From an uncultured Clostridia bacterium (GTDB lineage: Bacteria > Bacillota > Clostridia > Oscillospirales > CAG-272): DNA of 56,416 nucleotides. This document shows, piece after piece, positions 7,741 through 18,272 of the stretch. The stretch's first letter is position 1; every line of letters begins with the position of its first letter. The translations under genes were made by a program, and so were the position numbers. The notes below the pieces were generated by a model, which was given only the letters and a program-made list of their open reading frames with translations, ran no database searches and was not told the origin of the DNA. The stretch lies in NCBI GenBank assembly GCA_947302045.1, contig CAMYUQ010000004.1, forward strand, positions 1 through 56,416, written 5' to 3'.

Positions 7741-8736
7741 ATGAAACTGACGGTCGATCAGATCCGTGCGGTGACGCGCGGCGCTGTCCATGTCCAAGAG
7801 GAAGCGGGATTGATCCGCTTCTATCGCTTCACCGAGGCGCAGTCGCGGGCGTATTATGACGCCGGCAATATGAATTTTCACACCAAGACCTATGCCTCGG
7901 CAGGCGTTCGTCTGGCGTTTACCGGCAATACCGAGCATTTTTCCTTTGCGTTCGAGCCGCACATGGCGTCCAGCCGGCAGTGGTTTTCGATCGACGTTCG
8001 CGTGAACGGCCGGATCACCGCGCACAGGGAATATGACAGCAATGAGGATCCGACCCGTTTCCGGTTTGAAACGACCTTTGCGGCAGGGGAGAAACAGATC
8101 GAGGTCTACCTGCCGTTCTCGGCGCGCGTGGATCTCTATGATGTGGAGATCGACGATCACGCGACCATCTCGCCGATCCGCCGGGCGCACACCATGTATG
8201 AATTCGGCGATTCGATCACCCACGGCTACGACGGGCACTATCCCTCGCTTTCCTACGCAAACCGGCTCGCGGTGATGTTGGACGCCGATCCGGTGAACAA
8301 AGGCATCGGCGGCGATATATTCTTTCCCGCCCTGCTTGACGAGGGCGGCGACGCATACGAACACCCCGATTACATCACGGTCGCCTACGGCGTGAACGAC
8401 TGGGCAAATTGCGAGCGGGAAACGGTTGAGAAAAACTGCCGCGCGTTCTATGTGGCGCTTTCGAAGCGATACCCGGACGCCAAGATCTTTGCCATCACGC
8501 CGATCTGGTGTACCTTTGCGGGGAAATCGCCCGAAAAATTCGGCGCGCCGCTGCGGGAAATGGACCGGCTGATCGGGGATCGCGTAAAAGATCTGCCGAA
8601 CGTGACGCTGATCTGCGGCGACGATCTCGTTCCGCACACGCCGGATTTCTTCATTCCGGACGGTTTGCACCCGAATGATTTCGGCTTCTGCCTCTACGGG
8701 GAAAACCTTTGCGAAGAGATTAAAAAGCACCTGTAA
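7741..8736 (+). CDS. SGNH/GDSL-family esterase
   Basis: 331 residues, ATG after GGGGAGGATGAT. Residues 20-145 form a beta-rich N-terminal domain like those preceding carbohydrate esterases. The SGNH hydrolase domain starts at EFGDSITHG (nucleophile Ser 158), then GGDIFF, YGVNDW (block III Asn), and DGLHPND near the C-terminus with the Asp and His of the triad. There is no signal peptide, so it probably acts in the cytoplasm. It is likely to remove acyl or acetyl groups from sugars; the substrate is unknown. Confidence 0.85.
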   Translation: MKLTVDQIRAVTRGAVHVQEEAGLIRFYRFTEAQSRAYYDAGNMNFHTKTYASAGVRLAFTGNTEHFSFAFEPHMASSRQWFSIDVRVNGRITAHREYDSNEDPTRFRFETTFAAGEKQIEVYLPFSARVDLYDVEIDDHATISPIRRAHTMYEFGDSITHGYDGHYPSLSYANRLAVMLDADPVNKGIGGDIFFPALLDEGGDAYEHPDYITVAYGVNDWANCERETVEKNCRAFYVALSKRYPDAKIFAITPIWCTFAGKSPEKFGAPLREMDRLIGDRVKDLPNVTLICGDDLVPHTPDFFIPDGLHPNDFGFCLYGENLCEEIKKHL

Positions 8737-8756
8737 AAAATGATTGCTATCAGCCG

Positions 8757-8792
8757 AAGGGGCGGAACATTCCCATGAATGTTCCGCCCCTT
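8757..8792. terminator. Terminator between convergent genes
   Basis: AAGGGGCGGAACATTC pairs perfectly with GAATGTTCCGCCCCTT around a four-base loop. It serves the SGNH gene and the end of the glycogen operon. Confidence 0.75.
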
Positions 8793-8799
8793 AACTTAA

Positions 8800-9651
8800 T
8801 TATTCTGGATACTCATACTCAAAAGACGCGCGGTCCGACGTGAAGGAAAAAAGCGTTTTTCCTTTTTGACGGAAGGTGTAGGACGCTACGCAGGAGGCGC
8901 TTTCCCGGATGGTGCGCGTCATGGCGCCGTTTTCCGGCGCATAGAGCGAATTGGCGTGCTTTTCGAGCAGTTGCACGGTCAATTCCGCGTCTTTTTGAAG
9001 GATCACGGCTCGTCCGTTCCCGATTTCGGTCGCCTTTGCGCCGAGATAGGTGGCAAGCCGGGATTCCTTTCCTTCCCACCAGATGACGCATAGAAGACCC
9101 GTAAAGCGAAAGGGACCGAACGGAATGTTTGCCACGCTCAGCATCAGCGAGTTTTTTTCGAAGAAACAATGCGTCCAAAGATATTCGCTCGGGAAGGAAC
9201 GGCCGTGATCGCCTTCGATATAGCCGTCGTCTCCCTCAAACCGATAGGGAACGCCGTTGACGGTGACCGTCCCCGTGACGGTATGGTATAAACTTTTGAC
9301 GGCATGACGGCATTCCAGATAGGGCACAAACCGAAACGGTCCCATGATATCGTAACGGATCGGCGTAAACGTTCCGAAACGCAGGACGCCTTCCGCGGTG
9401 CAATCGGGCGTATGGACCGAAAGACGCATCTCTGTCTGACCGAACCCGCTTTCACCGATCCGCATCGCAAACCGATCCTTCGGCCGATGAAAATCGGACG
9501 CGCGATAAGGGATGTTCCAAGCCCCTTCGTCGTTGATGATCTGGACCGACGCGGAAGGCGTTCCGCTTGTCACATGATGGGCAAAGATCACCGCCAACGT
9601 CTGCTTTTCGCTTTGACATTTGAAATACCAACCGCCGAATGAATTGCGCAT
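8800..9651 (-). CDS. Tocopherol-cyclase-like (lipocalin-type) protein
   Basis: 283 residues from the ATG at 9651, preceded by TTTGGAGAG; an in-frame ATG at 9666 has no good site. Beta-rich with several features of bacterial tocopherol-cyclase-like proteins, especially GYIEGDHGRSFPSEYLWTHC in the middle and FGPFRFTGLLCVIWW later. In bacteria such proteins have no proven reaction; they probably bind a hydrophobic ligand. It lies 63 bases after glgP, so it may be the last gene of the glycogen operon, although a link to glycogen is not obvious. Confidence 0.7.
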   Translation of the reverse strand: MRNSFGGWYFKCQSEKQTLAVIFAHHVTSGTPSASVQIINDEGAWNIPYRASDFHRPKDRFAMRIGESGFGQTEMRLSVHTPDCTAEGVLRFGTFTPIRYDIMGPFRFVPYLECRHAVKSLYHTVTGTVTVNGVPYRFEGDDGYIEGDHGRSFPSEYLWTHCFFEKNSLMLSVANIPFGPFRFTGLLCVIWWEGKESRLATYLGAKATEIGNGRAVILQKDAELTVQLLEKHANSLYAPENGAMTRTIRESASCVASYTFRQKGKTLFSFTSDRASFEYEYPE

Positions 9652-9714
9652 AAACTCTCCAAACACATTTTTGACTCAAACAGGCAGCCGCGCTTTCGGC
9701 GACTGCCTGCGAAA

Positions 9715-12141
9715 TTATTTGATCTTTTTGAGATCCCAAATACGGGAAGCGTATTCCTCGATGCTCCGGTCTGCCGCGAAATGACCCGCCGCGGCGATAT
9801 TGAGCAGGGACATTCTGTTCCACCGGTTTTTATCCTGGTATGCCTGCATCATTCTCTCATGGGTGGTGCGGTAGGATTCAAAATCGGCAAGGCACATATA
9901 GGGATCCGCCACGCCGTGACCGTTGAGCAGATAGGCGGCAAGGTCGGCGAAAGATTCGCCCGCAAATCCGGTGGAGAGGAAGTTGACGATCCGGGAAAGC
10001 CGCTCGTTGGAGGCGTAATAGGAAACTGAATGATAGCCGTTGAGCCAGAGCTGTTCGACCTCCTCCGCCGTCAGACCGAAGATAAACATATTCTCCTTGC
10101 CGGTCGCCTGCTGCATTTCCACGTTTGCGCCGTCGAGCGTTCCGATGGTGAGCGCGCCGTTGATCATCAGTTTCATACAGCCGGTTCCGCTCGCTTCTTT
10201 TCCGGCAAGCGAGATTTGTTCGCTGATCTCCGCCGACGGAACCAGCGCCTCCGCCAGACTGACGTTATAGTCTTCGAGGAAGACCACCGAGAGCTTTTCG
10301 TGAATCGCGGGATGCTGTTCGATATCCTTGCCGATCATGCAGAGCAGTTTGATGATCCGCTTTGCCATATCGTAGCCGGGAGCGGCTTTTGCGCCGAACA
10401 GGAAGGTTTGGGGCTGCATATCCCGGTTGGGATCGTCCCGCAGGTCGAGGTAAAGCCCGATGATATTGAGCGCGTTGAGCAGTTGACGCTTGTATTCGTG
10501 GAGCCGTTTGATCTGCACGTCGTAAACCGAATGCGTATCGATCAGAACGCCGGTTTTCTTGCGGATCAGGTTGGAGAACGCGACCTTGTTCTGGTGCTTG
10601 ATCGCGCGAACCCGGCTCAAAACTTCCGGATTATCGGCAAATTTGGCAAATTCGGCAAGTTCCTCCGGATTTTTCCGGTAACCCGTGCCGATACATTCTT
10701 CGATCAGCCCTGCCAGCTTGGGGTTGGAATAGCAGAGCCACCGGCGGTGCGCGATCCCGTTCGTCACGTTATCGAACCGCTCGGGGTACATCTTATAGAA
10801 ATCCTTGAAGGTGCTCTTGCGCAGAATATCCGAATGCAGTTTGGATACGCCGTTGATCGAATGCGATCCCACCACCGACAAATTCGCCATGCGCACCTGA
10901 CCGTAGCCCAGCACGCTGATGCGCGAGATGGTGTTCCAGTTGCCGGGGAAGAATTCCCACGCCTGCCGGCAGAACCGTTCGTTGATCTCTTTGATGATCA
11001 TGTAAATACGGGGCAGACGCAGTTTGAAAAGATCCTCGTTCCAGGTTTCGAGCGCCTCGGGCATGACCGTGTGGTTGGTGTAGGAAACGGTTCTGGTCAC
11101 GAGATCCCACGCGTTGTCCCAGGAGAAGCGGTAGACGTCGATCAGGATCCGCATGAGTTCGGGAATGCAGAGCGCAGGGTGCGTGTCGTTGATGTGAATG
11201 GCAACGTGGTCGGGCAGACTTTCGAGAGACCCGTAAACGGCGATGTGATCGCGCAGGATGCTCTGCACCGACGCCGAAACCAGAAAATACTGCTGCGTCA
11301 GGCGCAGGAGCTTTCCCTCCGTGTGGTTATCGGAGGGGTAGAGGACTTTGGTGATGATGTCGGCGCTGTTGCTCTCTTCGAGTGCTTTGGTGTACTGTCC
11401 CTGCGTGAAAAGCCCCATATTGAAATTCTGGATGTTGCGCGCCTTCCAGAGCCGGAGCTGGCTGACAGCGGTACTGTCGGCGCCCGAGATCATCATATCG
11501 TAGGGAACGGCTTCGTAATCCTCGCCGCCCTCGTAGGTGATCTCGCAGTGTCCGTCCGCACACCAGTTTTCATGGACGTGTCCGCCGAAATGCACCTGAT
11601 AGATCCGGTCGGTGCGGGGCGTGAGCCAAACGTCGCCGCCCGGCAGCCAGACGTCCGGAAGCTCCACCTGCATACCGTTGACGATCATCTGTTTGAACAG
11701 ACCGTATTCGTAGCAGAGGGAAAAGCCGGTCGCCGGATAATCGAGCGAGGAGAGGGAATCGAGGAAGCAGGCCGCCAGACGCCCGAGCCCTCCGTTGCCG
11801 AGACCCGCGTCGGGCTCACATTCGTAAAGATCGGCGAGGTTGAAGCCGAGCTTCTTCAACGCCTTTTCGTAGGCGTCCGCCAGGCCGAGATTGCAAAGGT
11901 TGGTTTTGAGCGACCGGCCGAGCAGAAACTCCATGCACATATAGTACACGCGTTTGCCGCCGACGGCGTTGACCTTTTTCTTATAGGCGGAGCGTTTGTC
12001 GCTGAGGATATTCCGGATGGAAATAGCCGCCGCCTGATACATTTGCTCCCGGGACGCTTCCTTTGCGGTACATCCGAAATGGCGTTCCAGAACGTTTTCG
12101 AGCGTTTCTTTGATCTCCGTGCTGTTGGGATTGTAATTCAT
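9715..12141 (-). CDS. glgP: Glycogen phosphorylase
   Basis: 808 residues, the usual length of GT35 phosphorylases. It releases glucose 1-phosphate from glycogen. Visible: GNGGLGRLAACFLDS in the N-terminal half, IKRLHEYKRQLLN, and the pyridoxal-phosphate region EASGTGCMKLMINGAL, whose Lys holds the cofactor. The usual Asn of GTGNMK is Cys here. An AAAGGAA site lies about 12 bases before the ATG. It follows glgA by 39 bases, so synthesis and breakdown enzymes are encoded in one operon. Confidence 0.95.
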   Translation of the reverse strand: MNYNPNSTEIKETLENVLERHFGCTAKEASREQMYQAAAISIRNILSDKRSAYKKKVNAVGGKRVYYMCMEFLLGRSLKTNLCNLGLADAYEKALKKLGFNLADLYECEPDAGLGNGGLGRLAACFLDSLSSLDYPATGFSLCYEYGLFKQMIVNGMQVELPDVWLPGGDVWLTPRTDRIYQVHFGGHVHENWCADGHCEITYEGGEDYEAVPYDMMISGADSTAVSQLRLWKARNIQNFNMGLFTQGQYTKALEESNSADIITKVLYPSDNHTEGKLLRLTQQYFLVSASVQSILRDHIAVYGSLESLPDHVAIHINDTHPALCIPELMRILIDVYRFSWDNAWDLVTRTVSYTNHTVMPEALETWNEDLFKLRLPRIYMIIKEINERFCRQAWEFFPGNWNTISRISVLGYGQVRMANLSVVGSHSINGVSKLHSDILRKSTFKDFYKMYPERFDNVTNGIAHRRWLCYSNPKLAGLIEECIGTGYRKNPEELAEFAKFADNPEVLSRVRAIKHQNKVAFSNLIRKKTGVLIDTHSVYDVQIKRLHEYKRQLLNALNIIGLYLDLRDDPNRDMQPQTFLFGAKAAPGYDMAKRIIKLLCMIGKDIEQHPAIHEKLSVVFLEDYNVSLAEALVPSAEISEQISLAGKEASGTGCMKLMINGALTIGTLDGANVEMQQATGKENMFIFGLTAEEVEQLWLNGYHSVSYYASNERLSRIVNFLSTGFAGESFADLAAYLLNGHGVADPYMCLADFESYRTTHERMMQAYQDKNRWNRMSLLNIAAAGHFAADRSIEEYASRIWDLKKIK

Positions 12142-12180
12142 AATGGGGGAAGATTCCTTTCTGTGGGGTGCGAAGTGTTT

Positions 12181-13641
12181 TCAGACGGTGCAGGGCTCGG
12201 CGGCAGGGAGAAGCTCCGCGTAAAGGGCTTCATACCGGAGCGCCGAAGTTTTCCAGGAAAAATCGGTGGTCATGATACGGGAAATGAATTTGCGGCGCAG
12301 GGGCGGATCGTTCCAGAGCGCAAGAGCCGCCTGCGTCCGTTCTTTGAGTTCGTCGGCGGAATAGTTGGCAAAGGTGAAGCCGTTTCCGTGGATCTCTTTT
12401 CCCTCCATCCAGAAGGGTTTGATCGAATCAAACAGACCGCCGGTTTCGCGCACGACCGGGATCGCGCCGTAGCGCGAGGCGATCATCTGCGAAAGTCCGC
12501 AGGGCTCGGTGCGCGAGGGCATGAGGAAGATGTCGGCCGCGGCGTAGATCCGCTTGGAGAGCGCACGGTCGTAGGTGATGAGCGCGCGCACCTTTTCGGG
12601 AAAGCGGTATTCGAGCTCCCGAAAAAAGTCCTCAAATCTGCTCTCGCCCCGTCCGAGTACGACAAATTGCAGATCATTCCCGGCAACGAGTTCGTAGATG
12701 CGCGCCGCGATCAGATCCAGACCCTTGTGCGAGGCAAGCCGGGAAATGACGGCAAGAACCGGAACGTCCGAACGCTCGGGAAGCCCCAGCTCCTTTTGCA
12801 GTGCGGTTTTATCCTGCGCTTTTCCGACCATGCTGCGAGGGGAGAAATGCGCTTCGATCGACGGATCCTTGGCAGGATTGTAATAATCGTAGTCGATGCC
12901 GTTGAGGATGCCGCTCAATTTTCCCGCGTTCTTGTTCAGAACGCCTTCCAGACCGTGGGCATATTCCGCCGTTTTGATCTCCTCCGCATAGCGCGGACTG
13001 ACGGTCGTGACGCGATCCGCACATTCGATCGCCGCTTTCATCAGATTGATGCAGCCGCTGTTTTCCACCAGCGTATGCTCGTTTTCCCCGAGCGAGAAAA
13101 CGTCGCCGAGGATCGAAAAATCATACTGCCCCTGATATTCGATGTTATGAATGGTAAAGACGGTCCGGATCCCGCCGTAGCCGGGACGGTTGCGGTAGAG
13201 GCAGTTGAGGTAAACCACCGTCAGAGCCGCCTGCCAGTCGTGCGAGTGGAGAATATCGGGGTAAAACCCGATGTGTTCCATCATTTCAACGACCGCCATT
13301 GAAAAATAGGCATACCGTTCGCCGTCGTCAAAAAATCCGTAAAGCGCGGGGCGGCGGAAGTAGTATTCGTTGTCGATAAAGTAATAGGTAACGTGATCCT
13401 TTTGCAGGGAAAAGACGCCGCAATACTGCGTTCGCCAGGCGAGCTGCACCGAAAAGACGGCTTCCTGCTTCATCCGGCGGCGGTATTCCTGCCCGACGGC
13501 TTCATAGAGCGGAAGCACGACGCGCACGTCATATTCGCCGCTCTCGGCAAGCGCGCGCGGCAGGGAACCGAGAACGTCGCCGAGCCCGCCGGTTGCGGCA
13601 AAGGGCATTGCTTCCGCCCCTGCGAACAGAATTTTTTTCAT
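12181..13641 (-). CDS. glgA: Glycogen synthase (ADP-glucose)
   Basis: 486 residues from the ATG at 13641; a GTG directly before it (13644) is an alternative, since AAGGAG is 7 bases from GTG and 10 from ATG. GT5 family: it extends alpha-1,4-glucan from ADP-glucose. The N-terminal loop reads FAATGGLGDV, so the Lys of the classic KTGGL motif is Ala. The C-terminal part has MPSRTEPCGLSQM, with the conserved Glu, and VRETGGLFDSI. It lies between glgD and glgP. Confidence 0.94.
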   Translation of the reverse strand: MKKILFAGAEAMPFAATGGLGDVLGSLPRALAESGEYDVRVVLPLYEAVGQEYRRRMKQEAVFSVQLAWRTQYCGVFSLQKDHVTYYFIDNEYYFRRPALYGFFDDGERYAYFSMAVVEMMEHIGFYPDILHSHDWQAALTVVYLNCLYRNRPGYGGIRTVFTIHNIEYQGQYDFSILGDVFSLGENEHTLVENSGCINLMKAAIECADRVTTVSPRYAEEIKTAEYAHGLEGVLNKNAGKLSGILNGIDYDYYNPAKDPSIEAHFSPRSMVGKAQDKTALQKELGLPERSDVPVLAVISRLASHKGLDLIAARIYELVAGNDLQFVVLGRGESRFEDFFRELEYRFPEKVRALITYDRALSKRIYAAADIFLMPSRTEPCGLSQMIASRYGAIPVVRETGGLFDSIKPFWMEGKEIHGNGFTFANYSADELKERTQAALALWNDPPLRRKFISRIMTTDFSWKTSALRYEALYAELLPAAEPCTV

Positions 13642-13695
13642 CACAAAGTCACTCCTTTTCGGATTCCGCAGATGTAGACGCCGGTGGAAAATCGG

Positions 13696-14829
13696 TCAGA
13701 CCGAAATGCCTTTTCCGATGAAGAACGGCATGGTTTCATGCCCGGAGAGCAGGCGGTCGTCCCGCACGACGGCGTTCTTATCGGCGATCACGCAGTTGAG
13801 CTGTACATGGTCGCCCACCACCGTGTCTTGGAGCAGGATGGAATTCCGCACCACCGTTCCCTTGCCGATGTGAACGCCCCGGAAAAGGATCGAATTTTCC
13901 ACCGTTCCCTCCACAACGCAGCCGTCGGCCACCAAACTGTTGGAAACGTGAGCGTCCGCGGTATATTTTGCCGGCGCACTGTTGCGGATCTTGGTGTAAA
14001 TATTCCGGTTCGGATCGCCGAAAAGATCGCGGCGGGCTTCCTCGGAGAGCAGGGACATGGAGGTTGAGAAGTAGGTTTCGAGCGAATCGATCTGCGCATA
14101 CCAACCGTCGTAGCGGTAGGCAAAGATGCGCTTTTCATTCAGGTTCTGCCCGATTACGTCCCGGTGGAAACTGGAATATCCGTGCGCTAAGGAGTCATCC
14201 AGCGCCTTTTGCAGATCCTGCCTGCGGATGACCATAATGTTGGCGCAGACGTTGACGATCCCGCTGTCAACCTTTTGGCGGGAAAGCGCGGTAACGCGCC
14301 CGTCGGCGTCAATTTCGGCGAGATCGCGCGGACGCGTCCCGGGGAATTTTGCGGCGTCCAGCTCTTTGGTCACGATCGTCAGGTAGGCGTCGTTGCGGAT
14401 GTGCGCCCGCATCACGTCTTTGAGATCGATGTTGAGGATGGAGTCACAGTCCGAGAGGACGATAAAGTCGGTTCCGCAACGGTTGATGAAGTTCTGCGCG
14501 CCGAGCAGGGCTTCCAGCCGGCTGGCGTAGAGCTTGTTGGCAACGGCGTTTTCATAAGCCGCCACGAAAGGCGGCAGGATCTTGATCCCGCCCGAACGGC
14601 GCGCAAGATCCCAGTCCTTTCCGGTTCCGATGTGATCCATGAGAGACTGATAGTTGTAGTGGGTGATGACCCCGACTGAGGTGATATCCGAATTGACCAT
14701 ATTCGAAAGCGCGAAGTCGATCAGGCGGTAACGGCACCCGAAGGGAATACTTGCCATGGTGCGGATGCGCGTCAGTTCCGGGATGGTACGGTCGTGAATA
14801 TTGGAAAAAATCAAGCCGGCTGCATTCAT
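13696..14829 (-). CDS. glgD: ADP-glucose pyrophosphorylase regulatory subunit
   Basis: 377 residues. It is a nucleotidyltransferase-fold paralogue of GlgC whose N-terminal signature is degenerate: AAGLIFSNIHDR replaces the GGxGxRL loop. It keeps FGCRYRLIDFALSN and a C-terminal left-handed beta-helix of hexapeptide repeats (ENSILFRGVHIGKGTVV). Known from Firmicutes: GlgD pairs with GlgC and activates it while being nearly inactive alone. It follows glgC by 34 bases. Confidence 0.93.
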   Translation of the reverse strand: MNAAGLIFSNIHDRTIPELTRIRTMASIPFGCRYRLIDFALSNMVNSDITSVGVITHYNYQSLMDHIGTGKDWDLARRSGGIKILPPFVAAYENAVANKLYASRLEALLGAQNFINRCGTDFIVLSDCDSILNIDLKDVMRAHIRNDAYLTIVTKELDAAKFPGTRPRDLAEIDADGRVTALSRQKVDSGIVNVCANIMVIRRQDLQKALDDSLAHGYSSFHRDVIGQNLNEKRIFAYRYDGWYAQIDSLETYFSTSMSLLSEEARRDLFGDPNRNIYTKIRNSAPAKYTADAHVSNSLVADGCVVEGTVENSILFRGVHIGKGTVVRNSILLQDTVVGDHVQLNCVIADKNAVVRDDRLLSGHETMPFFIGKGISV

Positions 14830-14863
14830 GGTGATTTACACTTCCTTTCCGATAGTTCCGTTC

Positions 14864-16048
<1,185 letters not shown>

Positions 16049-16060
16049 GAAAATGCCTCC

Positions 16061-18022
16061 TCAAAGTTGAGAAATTTTTTCAGGGGAAACGCGAGGGGAA
16101 ATACGGTTGGAATCGTTATTTTTTGCCACGCCGGAAACTTTCCGGACACAGCGGAACATCAAAGCACTCATAGGCGGAACGGTGACCGGTATGGCCCGGT
16201 CGTATCCGCGGAACATACAGGGGAACGCTTGCAGCGATCCCGGGTTGGAAATTCCGGTGCCGCCGAACCGGACGTCGTCGGAATTGAAAATTTCTTCGTA
16301 AATACCGTCGGCGGGAACGGCGAGCGAGAAACCGTCGCGCCGCACGGGCAGGAAATTGAGCAGGACCACCACTTCGTTCCCGCTCGCGTCATGCCGGCGG
16401 TAGGAACAGATGCTTTGCTCGGCATTGTCCGCGTCGATCCAGCAAAATCCAGCGTCCGACCGGTTATCGCATTCCCAAAACGCCTTGTTTGAGAGGTAAA
16501 GGTGATTGAGCGCCGCGACGTAGGTCTGGAATTTTGCGTGCTTCTCAAAATCGAGCAGAAACCATTCGATCTCGCCGGCGTAGTTCCATTCGCAAAACTG
16601 CCCGATCTCGCTTCCCATAAAGAGCAGTTTCTTGCCCGGGTGCGTCATCAGGTAGGCGAGAAATACGCGCGCGCCCGCAAACTTTTGATCGTAATCTCCC
16701 GGCATCCGGTCGAGAAAGGACTTTTTGCCGTGCACCACCTCGTCATGCGAGATCGGCAGAACGAAACGTTCGGAGTTGGAATAGAGCATCGGGAAGGTCA
16801 GATCACGATGGTGATATTTGCGGAAGAGCGGATCCTCCGCGGCGTAGGAGAGGGTACTGTTCATCCAGCCCATGTTCCATTTACAGGTGAAACCCAGACC
16901 GCCGTCTTCAAATCCGGTCACGTGCGCGTAGGCGGTGGATTCCTCCGCGATCGTCATCACGTCGGGGAACAGACGGCAGAGGCAGGCGTTGAGCTTCTGG
17001 AAAAAGGCGATCCCTTCGAGACAGCGGTTGTCGCCGTATCGGTTGGGAGTCCATTCGCCGGGACGTTTGCCGTAGTCAAGATAGAGCATTGAGGAAACGG
17101 CGTCCACGCGCAGTCCGTCGATGTGGAATTTTTCCGCCCAGTACACGGCGTTGGAGATCAGAAAGCTCTGCACCTCGCGTCGCCCGAGGTCGAACCTTCG
17201 GGTACCCCAACCGGTGTCCTCCCTCCGCTCCCGGTCGGCGTATTCATACAGCGGTTGACCGTCGAATTCAAAAAGACCGTGACCGTCTTTGGGAAAGTGC
17301 GCCGGAACCCAATCGAGGATCACGCCGATCCCGGCCTCGTGCATCAGATCCACGAATTCCATCAGATCCTGCGGCGTGCCGAACCGTGCGGTGGGGGCAA
17401 AGTAGCCGCAAACCTGATAGCCCCACGAGCCGTCGAACGGATATTCCCCCACCGGCATCAGCTCCGCATGGGTGTAGCCCATTTGTTTGAGATAGGGCGC
17501 AAGTTCTCGGGCAATTTCGGCATAGTTCAAAAATCGACCGTCAGCTCCGCGTTTCCAGGAGGCGAGATGTATCTCGTAGATGTTGAGCGGATTCTCTCCG
17601 ATCTTCTCGCGCGTGGCGGTTCTGCGGCGGTAGGCAAGCCATCCGTCATCCCGCCAGATATGCCCGGCGAGATTGTGAATGATACTTGCGGTCTCGGGCG
17701 GGTGCTGCATCCGCACCCCGTAGGGGTCTGCCTTATAAAGCTCCGCCGTGCCGTTTCGGATGAAAAATTTGTAGCACTGTCCGTTTTGTACCTGTTCGGA
17801 GGGCAGGATCGCTTCCCAAACGCCTCCGGCCGTGACGCGCGTCATGCGGTTGGCATCCGTGTTCCAACCGTTGAAGTCGCCGCAAACCGAAACGCTGTCG
17901 GCGTTCGGCGCCCAGACGCGAAAGGTCGCGCCCTCATCGGTGCGGTGAAATCCGAGGTAATCATAAGCGCGTTCGCTGCTGCCCTGATGAAAGAACCAAG
18001 GCGCCTGATCGTTGGATCGCAA
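16061..18022 (-). CDS. glgB: 1,4-alpha-glucan branching enzyme
   Basis: 653 residues from a TTG at 18022, eight bases after AAAGGAGGAGG. The longer frame contains an ATG at 18070, but that ATG overlaps the -10 box of the operon promoter and so cannot be translated from this transcript. Order: CBM48-type domain (YDYLGFHRTDEGATFRVWAPNA), then the GH13 barrel with GLRVDAVSSML (nucleophile Asp), EESTAY (acid Glu), SHDEVVHGKKS, and a C-terminal beta domain. It introduces alpha-1,6 branches. First gene of the glycogen operon. Confidence 0.95.
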   Translation of the reverse strand: MRSNDQAPWFFHQGSSERAYDYLGFHRTDEGATFRVWAPNADSVSVCGDFNGWNTDANRMTRVTAGGVWEAILPSEQVQNGQCYKFFIRNGTAELYKADPYGVRMQHPPETASIIHNLAGHIWRDDGWLAYRRRTATREKIGENPLNIYEIHLASWKRGADGRFLNYAEIARELAPYLKQMGYTHAELMPVGEYPFDGSWGYQVCGYFAPTARFGTPQDLMEFVDLMHEAGIGVILDWVPAHFPKDGHGLFEFDGQPLYEYADRERREDTGWGTRRFDLGRREVQSFLISNAVYWAEKFHIDGLRVDAVSSMLYLDYGKRPGEWTPNRYGDNRCLEGIAFFQKLNACLCRLFPDVMTIAEESTAYAHVTGFEDGGLGFTCKWNMGWMNSTLSYAAEDPLFRKYHHRDLTFPMLYSNSERFVLPISHDEVVHGKKSFLDRMPGDYDQKFAGARVFLAYLMTHPGKKLLFMGSEIGQFCEWNYAGEIEWFLLDFEKHAKFQTYVAALNHLYLSNKAFWECDNRSDAGFCWIDADNAEQSICSYRRHDASGNEVVVLLNFLPVRRDGFSLAVPADGIYEEIFNSDDVRFGGTGISNPGSLQAFPCMFRGYDRAIPVTVPPMSALMFRCVRKVSGVAKNNDSNRISPRVSPEKISQL

Positions 18023-18068
18023 GCCGATGACCTCCTCCTTTCCGAAACGGTGAAACTTTCCTATTTTC

Positions 18069-18097
18069 ATTATAACACGATTTTCCGGTCTTGTCAA
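18069..18097 (-). promoter_or_regulatory. Promoter of the glycogen operon
   Basis: On the minus strand TTGACA (18097-18092), 17 bases, TATAAT (18074-18069). It gives a leader of about 40 bases before the TTG of glgB. No other regulatory element is visible. Confidence 0.8.
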
Positions 18098-18209
18098 GAA
18101 TTTTACCGAAAAAGGATTGTTACCCATATCGTTCCCCCTTTGGAGGGATTTCATGCGCCGAAAAAAGATCCGGGAGCGAAATCTTTGCAGGAACTTCGAG
18201 CCGTTTTTC

Positions 18210-18238
18210 TTGACAGAGCCCCCACAACCTGCTATAAT
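18210..18238 (+). promoter_or_regulatory. Promoter of the GldF/GldG-like gene
   Basis: TTGACA (18210-18215), 17 bases, TATAAT (18233-18238). Confidence 0.75.
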
Positions 18239-18272
18239 GAGAGCAGGTTGATGAAAGGACGGAGATGAGAGG

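Noticed and set aside
10030..13302. A 1090-codon open frame on the plus strand
   Set aside because: It lies antisense to glgP and glgA, which have clear family motifs; GC-rich codon use leaves the opposite strand open.
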